This document shows, one piece after another, positions 57,323 to 64,000 of a stretch of DNA of 64,000 nt. The DNA lies in contig NC_061141.1 of the NCBI RefSeq assembly GCF_905220365.1, positions 5,959,501-6,023,500 of the forward strand. Direction: 5' to 3'. A program made the position numbers and the translations under genes. Within the stretch, counting starts at the first letter, position 1. Each line of letters opens with the position of its first letter. This DNA is from Vanessa cardui (taxonomy: Eukaryota > Arthropoda > Insecta > Lepidoptera > Nymphalidae). The notes beneath the pieces are model-generated. The model made no database searches and was not told the origin of the DNA. It worked only from the letters and a program-made list of their open reading frames with translations.

Positions 57323-57512
57323 TAAAATAATATTATAAATGTGGAAGGAACTATGTCTGTCTGTCTGTTGCTCTTTCACGCCCAAACCACTAAACCGAAT
57401 TAGATGAAATTTGATATGAAGCAAACTTGAAGTCCGAGGAAGGACGAAGGCCCTTTTTGCCTAACTCATGACAACGCCCTGAAACGCGAGCGAAGCCGCG
57501 AGCCACAACTAG
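57323..57512 (+). mobile_element. Family D Helitron-like element, complete 3' end
   Basis: gtctgtctgtctgttgctct, cccaaaccactaaaccgaat, gatgaaatttgatatgaagc and the GC-rich gcgagcgaagccgcg hairpin end with CTAG at 57509-57512. Confidence 0.65.
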
Positions 57513-57559
57513 CCTAAAATATGTATTTAAAAACTATGTTAGGAAATTTGCCTAGACAC

Positions 57560-57735
57560 TGGAAGTGCCTATACCACTCCGTACACCTAGATGCATCTAA
57601 GATTCTGTGCCTGTAATTATACCAGTTTACTACCAGCCACTTACCCTTCAAAATCGCAACACAGACGTACAAAATGATTGATGTTTTGCCTTAGAATAAT
57701 TGATGAGTAGGTGGTACCCACCATACGGGCATGGA
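57560..57735 (-). mobile_element. Repeat B copy, diverged
   Basis: tctgtgcctgtaattatacc, acttacccttcaaaatcgc, ttgatgagtaggtggtaccc and accatacgggcatgg. The 3' part is missing. Confidence 0.62.
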
Positions 57736-59698
57736 AAAAAAATAAATAAAATTGTATGTTTGTCTGATACAGATATAACGAAGTATAATGAAGAAACATA
57801 AAATGTACATATTAGACAACAAATATGTGTTAAATAAACGTAAATCAAATAAAATTCAATATAATAACTAAAAAACAATAAAACTATCTTTTCGAAAATT
57901 AATTGGTTTTGGCTGCATTAGTCTATATAGTAGGAAAAAAGGTAGACTAAGACTAAAATATATGATTTGTCTCATGTAAGTCACTGAGTCATAAATGATT
58001 TTTATTTAAAATGAAGTAAATATATCTTAAGACCATAATATTTAAATTGAATCTTGTAATTAAGCCTGTTAAGTAGTTAAAGAAATTGATTTGAAAAACA
58101 AACGTATACTTTTACTTTTTACACGTCAAATGATAACTAACTGACAATATAAATAAAAATATTGAAAATGTCAGTCTGGGACATGTACAGTTTACTTTTT
58201 TTTTATAGATTGGACATACATAAACTACATACATATCCACATGAATTTGAAAACTCTAACAGACACAATATTTTTTCATCCGAGTAGGTTTAGATTCTTA
58301 CATCACTATAACACGAGTGGAATAGAGATATATCTATATGAAAGAGATAGAGAAAGAAAGAGAGTGAAAGAAAGAGATAGCATCTACTTACGGCGAAGAA
58401 TATCTACATTGCAGGTGATTAATCTTTGAAATTATACGCTGTGGCCGAAAATCGGTCAGAAAGGTATAATTATAGGTAAGACCGTTACTCTTTAGGTACG
58501 CATTAGTAAAGCTAATTCCGTTTTACGCAATCTTCAAACTAAATTAATAAAACTGGACTTATAAATTTATTTTTATTTTTTAAATGATATGATTATATGA
58601 TTCTCCTTCGAATTTGTCATAGTTTTAATTAAATTATTAATATATTTTATCTTAAACTAGCCGCTTCATGATTTTTTTACTTATTAAGATGACGTTTATA
58701 GTTTAATTAAACAATAAATATAATCGAAATCCGTAATAAAGATTTACATATGATGACATTATCAATTTAGTTGTTTGGGCGTCACGACCAAACAAACATA
58801 CATACGTTCCGTTTATATTACTACAGTAAATTTAACTTTAATTGCGTGGGAACCCAAAACCTACCAGTATTTTTGAAGTTATAAATACAGTAACATGCGT
58901 ATCAAATTTACTATCTATATAAAGATTTATGTGACTCTTTAACCGTGAAAATGTTTATACACATTCAAACAAAGCAGTGTTAAATATTTATAGGTATTTT
59001 ATGAAATTATAAGGAAAGTCAGATTTGTAGTCTGAATACTGATCGCTCATTGGTGGGTTATCGCGTCATCAGTTTTATCAACCAATAAGAAACCTTCTCT
59101 TAATATTTTTTGCCAATTATAATTTGATTACAACTAATTTAATTATCAACGCTGTAAAATTTACATATATAGAGTTATTAACATTTTCTGGGACAGGAAA
59201 AAATATTCTTAAATGTAAAAATTTCTAAACTATTGAGGAAAAATTTCTCTTTGCGTAAATTAATTTTAATTAAAAACTTTAAGTAGATACATTATATTTT
59301 TAATAAAATAATCTTCATAATAATGTAAGTCGGCAAATTTTAACATATTAAATTTCAATTAATAATAATAAAAATATCAATCATAAAAGTTGGTATTTTA
59401 AAAAATAATTGCAATTTATAATATTCTTAATAAATTAAGAATCCAATAGCTATAGTTAACATGGTGCTTAGTACTCTATTCACGAATCGTTAGCACCAAG
59501 AGTTGAACGACCTCACGAATCAAGTCATGAACTATGGTCCTAGACACTTGACTTGTGTGGTACTGACTTTATAATACACAAGTCACCAAACGAAATATTA
59601 ATACGGAATAAAAAGTAACACGATGACGCGGTGTTTTAAAAATGACTTTTATTTTCGAATTTCAATTTAACCTTTTTTTATTGTAATGTAAAAAGATT
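57736..59698. other. Long AT-rich stretch without gene or named repeat
   Basis: A purine-rich run (gagatagagaaagaaagaga) lies at 58340-58375. Very high A+T at 58560-59460. Nothing coding. Confidence 0.45.
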
Positions 59699-59742
59699 AA
59701 AGTAAAGTAAAGTAACAGCCTGTAAATTTCCCACTGCTGGGA
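59699..59742 (-). mobile_element. SINE A tail-end fragment
   Basis: Only taaagtaaagtaacagcctg and the next ~20 bp of family A remain, in minus orientation. Confidence 0.7.
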
Positions 59743-59852
59743 CAACAGTAATTAGTGTCCTAAGATGGAACCCGAGCCTAACTCCAGACGTTTCTTTCTA
59801 AAAAGTACTCTTTTATTAATAATATGATTCATTTATTAATCTAGTCTTAATA

Positions 59853-60152
59853 ATGAGCTGAGATGGCCCAGTGGTTAGAACGCGTGCATCTTAACTGATG
59901 ATTGCGGGTTCAAACCCAGGCAAGCACCACTATATATATGTGCTTAATTTGCGTTTATAATTCATCTCGTACTCGGTGGTGAAGGAAAACATCGTGAGGA
60001 AACCTGCATGTGTCTGATTTCATCGAAATTCTGCCACATGTGCATTCCACCAACCCGCATAGGAACAGCGTGGTTGAATATGTTCTAAAGCCGTTAATGG
60101 ACGAGGAGGCTTTGTCTTTGTCAGGAAATTTAAATTTACTTTACTTTACTTT
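59853..60152 (+). mobile_element. SINE A copy, TTTAC-tailed, near full length
   Basis: Intact box A and box B, cactatatatatgtgctta diagnostic, body with a ~20-bp loss before gacgaggaggc, and tail atttactttactttacttt. Confidence 0.88.
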
Positions 60153-60174
60153 AATGGTAGTAAGTGTTTAATTT

Positions 60175-60245
60175 AATCGCTGAAGGTTTATCGGTAGAAT
60201 TTACACTTCGAAACGGGCGGTAGTTTAACTTTTAATATATATTAT
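60175..60245. repeat. Short repeat G-like fragment
   Basis: tttatcggtagaatttacac and cgaaacgggcggtagttta fit repeat G; too short to orient firmly. Confidence 0.4.
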
Positions 60246-60261
60246 TTATTAATAATTACTA

Positions 60262-60443
60262 ATTATTAATATTATAAATGTGAAAGTAACTCTGTCTGTC
60301 GATCTTTAACGACCAAACCGCTGAACCGAATTCGATGAAATTTGGTATGAAGCTAACTTGAACTCCATGAAAGGATATAGGCTACTTTTTTGTGTAACAA
60401 TTGACAACCAACGTAAAGCGAGCGAAGGCAAGTGCGACTACTA
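60262..60443 (+). mobile_element. Family D Helitron-like element
   Basis: aatgtgaaagtaactctgtc, aaccgctgaaccgaattcg, atttggtatgaagctaact and agcgagcgaaggcaagtg. The end reads gactactatt, with the CTAG changed to CTAT. Confidence 0.62.
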
Positions 60444-60868
60444 TTATTTAATAATAATTTTGATTAATTTCTATAACGTAACTGTGCATAATGTACTACA
60501 ATTAATTTACAATAAACCATTGTAAAACCTTCGCCAATAATAATATAATATTGTCAGTGTTGACAATTACAACTTTACGAACTAAAGCCATTTTTGCTGG
60601 TTCTATTTATATTACGTTAGGTTTTCGAAATACTTGTCATGAATCGAAAATACTTAATTTGTAATTACTTAAAGGATAAATTAAACTTCGTGTATTGCAT
60701 TAATATGCTAAATTAAATTTGTACTAATTAAAGTCGCTACCATTCGGCTGGTATTGACGGCGTGTGACTAATTAATTAAGAATTAATCACCCTTTGCCGT
60801 TAATCGATACAAGACAACAGCAGAATATTTATTTAGAGCATATTCAATCATGCTGATTTTGCTGATAT
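60444..60868. other. Unassigned DNA
   Basis: No gene or recurring repeat recognised. Confidence 0.4.
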
Positions 60869-60869
60869 T

Positions 60870-61090
60870 TACTTGGTGGACTGTAAAAGTCCGTCTGGAT
60901 TCATCTCATCATATATTATATATAACTACAGGCACAAGGGACATGACATCTTAGTTCCCAAGGTTGGTGGCACATTGACGATGTAAGGAATTGTAATATT
61001 TCTTGCAGCGTCATTGTCTATGGGTGATTGTGACCACTTACCATTGGGTGGCCCATATGCTCGTCCGCCAAACTATATCATAAAAAAAAA
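60870..61090 (+). mobile_element. Repeat B copy with middle deletion
   Basis: Start cttggtggactgtaaaagtc, then a jump to actacaggcacaagggacat, then a well preserved 3' half ending in an A-run at 61082-61090. Confidence 0.8.
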
Positions 61091-61091
61091 T

Positions 61092-61310
61092 TATAATGCC
61101 AAACAGCAATACTTTGCACTTTTGTGTTCCGGTTGGAAGGGTGACTGAGCCAGTATAACTCTGTAGTTGTGCCTGTGCACAAGAAACATAACATTGTTCC
61201 AATGTTGGCGGTGCATTGGTGATCAAGGAATGGTTAATACTTCTTTCAGCGCCGAGGTTGGTGACCAATTACTATTAAGTGGATCATTTGCCTATCTATA
61301 CATGAAAACA
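61092..61310 (+). mobile_element. Repeat B copy, adjacent and diverged
   Basis: Starts at aatgccaaacagcaatactt. A tandem-like neighbour of the previous copy, in the same orientation, with drifted 3' half (attactattaagtggatcat). The 76-codon minus-strand ORF over the pair is spurious. Confidence 0.68.
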
Positions 61311-62148
61311 AAGTACTAATTCACTGTAGATTGGTGAATTAATATATGGCAAAATTCATCCCACACATGCATTTATCCTCACGAATATATTTAAGAAGTA
61401 AAAACTTATTCGCACAAAAAATCATGTAATTAAATAAAATAACTTCGATCAAAACCTAAAGTATCATGTTCAAATCCATCTGTTGTGTTCACAGTTGTCT
61501 CGCCCCGGCATAAAATTAAATTAATGAAAAACAAATTAATTAAAAATGTGGTTTTATCCATAGCGACTGTGCTATACCGGTAACACTATTTCAAGGCGGT
61601 TTAAAAATAATTTTAATTACCATAATTACTGTCTGTTTCAACTTCGCAGGTATCGACGTATCAGCAGACATCGTTCAAATATAAAATGGATATTGTTAAA
61701 TGATACTATGAGATATGCGGAATTGTAAGCTACATTGCGTATAAATATTGTTTAGAGACAGAGGTGAATATTTAAATACTATCTCTTTCTTTCGAATGAT
61801 GAACCAGTGTTGACTAAAAGAGAGCATCATAGTTTAACTAAACACTCGCTAAATACCATTTATGTATAAGGCACGATTTTAAGTAAAACTATAGCTAAAG
61901 TCTGTTGGTAGAACAATATCAGTAAGATATAACTTCTTTATTAATTACTGCTAAATAGTATATAATACTCATTTATTGTTTAGACTTACTTATGTTACGT
62001 GGAAGATGTCCTAGTTACAATTTAACTGAATGATCTAATCACTTATATGTAATAGTATAATCTTGTAGGATTTTAGGCACGTTAATTTTAGTTTACTTAC
62101 TTAACTATTGCCCAATGCTTAAAATGCCAGATCAAATAGATGTTCTAA
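61311..62148. other. Unassigned AT-rich DNA
   Basis: No gene or recurring repeat recognised. Confidence 0.4.
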
Positions 62149-62250
62149 AACTATAATTACTATATAATGTAATACGATATAAAACTATAATTACTATATA
62201 ATGTAATACGATATAAAACTATAATTACTATATAATGTAATACAATATAA
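62149..62250. repeat. 34-bp tandem repeat, three units
   Basis: Units at 62149-62182, 62183-62216 and 62217-62250. The first two are identical and the third differs at one base (cg to ca near the end). Not related to the other families. Confidence 0.95.
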
Positions 62251-63030
62251 AGGTATAATTGAAACAATTCAGACTCATCGCGAGATCTCTGAAACTATAG
62301 GTCCGAATAACTCAAAACTCTTATAGCAACATAGACGCTTACTACAGAAGGATTCTTTGGACTTACCAACTAACTAACTTCGAGCGAATTTAATAATGAT
62401 TAACATACAAATATAAAGGAATAAAAATAACAAATTTATATTATTTTGTATTGACATGTCAAACCATTAATAACTGTCAAATATTTCGTTTTCAGGTAAG
62501 TGCGTCAGTCATTTCTCATCAATAATAAAAATACAACGGAAACAAGGTGAGTGATTAGTATAGTAGGTAAATATGGAATTTTATTACATATGGTTTATAT
62601 ATAGTTACTATTAATTTTTAATTTATTTTATTATCATTTGTTTGTGCGGCAAATATGTGCTGAGTGGATTACTCAACACATATTCTGCCTTACTTGCTTA
62701 CCTTGTATTTTGATTGTTCCTGCATTGTTTTCATTCATTTCGTCAAACAGCATGGATTTGTAATTTATTAGGATAATATCTAAACAATTCTATCTTAGAG
62801 TGCAGTCCTATCGACAATCTCTTTGTTGCATGATTCAAGTGTTAAACATCGAGTGAAAAAAGCATAGGCTAGGAATATGTTAAACTGTCTAATTAAATCT
62901 TGTGTATCGTAATGTAAATGTGTATAGTTCTGTAAAACCAGAAGGTCATATATGTGTTGGGTATGTGCCGGATGCTCTTACACTAATGAATACAAATATA
63001 GAATATCAATTAATGTATGAGATTTTAAGA
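62251..63030. other. Unassigned DNA with one imperfect hairpin
   Basis: The hairpin at 62648-62689 pairs ggcaaatatgtgctgagt with actcaacacatattctgcc around a 5-nt loop. Otherwise nothing was recognised. Confidence 0.45.
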
Positions 63031-63031
63031 G

Positions 63032-63290
63032 TTATTTTTTTATGGCTTAGTTTGGCGGACGAACATATTGGCCACCTGATGGTAAGTGGTCACCACTCAT
63101 AGACAATGAAACTGTAAGAAATATTAACTATTCCTTACTTCGTCAATGTGCCACCAACCTTGGAAACTAAGATGTTATGTCCCTTGTGCCTGTAGTTACA
63201 CTGGCTCACTCACCCTTCAAATAGGAACACAACAATACTCAGTACTGTTATTTGGCGGTAGAATAACTGATGAGTGGGTGGTACCTACCC
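63032..63290 (-). mobile_element. Repeat B copy, main part, interrupted by family E
   Basis: Nearly complete from the T-run (ttttttatggcttag) to gtgggtggtacctaccc, where a 189-bp element is inserted. The remainder resumes at 63492. Confidence 0.87.
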
Positions 63291-63479
63291 ATTTAAATAA
63301 AACTATTTATAACGGATGAATCGCGTATATTAATTATTTTTAAACATCCCGACGTTTCGAGCACTTTGCAGTGTTCGTGGTCACGGGCAGACTGCAAAGT
63401 GCTTTAATATACGCGATTCATCCGTTATAAATAGTTTTATTTAAATGTGTAATCATCGCGAAAATTTAAGACAACATTA
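63291..63479 (+). mobile_element. Penelope-like fold-back insertion (family E copy 2)
   Basis: 189 bp inserted in repeat B and flanked by a perfect 12-bp duplication, tggtacctaccc, at 63279-63290 and 63480-63491. The outer 43 bp (63291-63333) are the exact inverse complement of 63404-63446. An inner pair of 12 bp (63361-63372 and 63391-63402) is also perfect. Beyond the right arm a 33-bp tail ending acaacattat matches the end of copy 1 at 1310-1342. The left arm also holds the complement of CGAAACGTCGGG, which the right arm lacks. An inverted 5' part plus an intact 3' end is a known outcome for Penelope-like insertions, though the family is inferred. Confidence 0.7.
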
Positions 63480-63491
63480 TGGTACCTACCC

Positions 63492-63527
63492 AGACAGGCT
63501 TGCACAAAGCCCTACCACCAAGTAAGT
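63492..63527 (-). mobile_element. Repeat B, remaining piece beyond family E
   Basis: agacaggcttgcacaaagcc and ctaccaccaagta complete the repeat B copy that starts at 63032. Confidence 0.85.
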
Positions 63528-64000
63528 AATTGTCAGAATGAAACTTATTTTAATTTACTATTCACGAAAACTAAGAGAATTTTGTATGTGTGATTATTTC
63601 TGGTTTTAAGTTTACATAACATCAATTCAATCGTATTGATTAAGAATTTTAGACAAATGAAAAGAGTTCTAGTTGTATAAATAGTAACAGTACTATGTTC
63701 GATAGTACGGTACGAGTTTTTATTTCAAACCTGAATTAAAATAGACATTGAAAAAAACTCCCAACAAACAATCAGATGGTTGTATCCTTGAACTCAATGT
63801 ATAAGATATTGTACAGACATGCGACTGTCGTAAGTCTAATTTGTCTGATCATTTAATGAATATTCACTACATATATATTATTAATTTATTTATGTATAGA
63901 TATTGTCAACTAGAATAAATTAAAAATAAATAAGAATAATTTAATTATTTGTTTATGTGTTTTAAATTATCATATTAAATTAAGTTGAACAGTATCATAC
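63528..64000. other. AT-rich flank, no feature recognised
   Basis: No gene or recurring repeat recognised up to the end of the window. Confidence 0.45.

Overview
The window looks like nuclear DNA from a lepidopteran, most likely a butterfly. It is AT-rich and has no intact cellular gene that I can defend. It is crowded with short repeats of types familiar from butterfly and moth genomes: tRNA-derived SINEs, a ~250-bp poly(A)-tailed repeat, Helitron-like ends stopping at CTAG, and LINE 3' ends. Species cannot be read from the sequence. The layout is that of an intergenic region or a very long intron. Family letters A-H below are my own labels, built by comparing copies within the window.

Layout. 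1-13 kb: scattered SINE A copies, a Penelope-like terminal fragment (1.2 kb), a Helitron-like element (4.5 kb), a repeat B copy (5.6 kb), an unexplained protein-like ORF (8.2 kb) and an RTE-type LINE 3' remnant (10.2 kb). 13.1-15.8 kb: a 5'-truncated Jockey/CR1-type LINE on the minus strand with 844 uninterrupted codons (end of the endonuclease, then reverse transcriptase); this is the only long ORF. 16.0-33.0 kb: a direct tandem duplication of an ~8.4-kb non-coding unit (16011-24444 and 24510-32979), with short LINE 3' fragments at the internal and right-hand junctions. 33-37 kb: SINEs and a pogo/Tigger-like DNA transposon remnant (35699-36635) with both terminal inverted repeats, TA target duplications and a frameshifted transposase C-terminus. 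37-48 kb: repeat-poor AT-rich DNA with degraded SINEs, a third tRNA-type SINE and a MITE-like element (45820-46159). 48.8 kb: one short CpG-rich island with YY1-, CRE- and ETS-type motifs next to a splice-donor-like site, the best promoter candidate. 49-64 kb: more SINEs, nested repeats, a possible exon at 56.5 kb and a repeat B copy broken at 63.3 kb by a fold-back Penelope-like insertion with a perfect 12-bp target duplication.

The genes do not form a pathway. What the window records is a relative history of transposition. A ~170-bp local duplication and two SINE insertions came first, then the 8.4-kb tandem duplication, then a SINE insertion in copy 2 only, for which copy 1 keeps the empty site. 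Identity was judged by eye, no alignment or database search was run, and boundaries of degraded repeats are approximate to about 10-20 bp.
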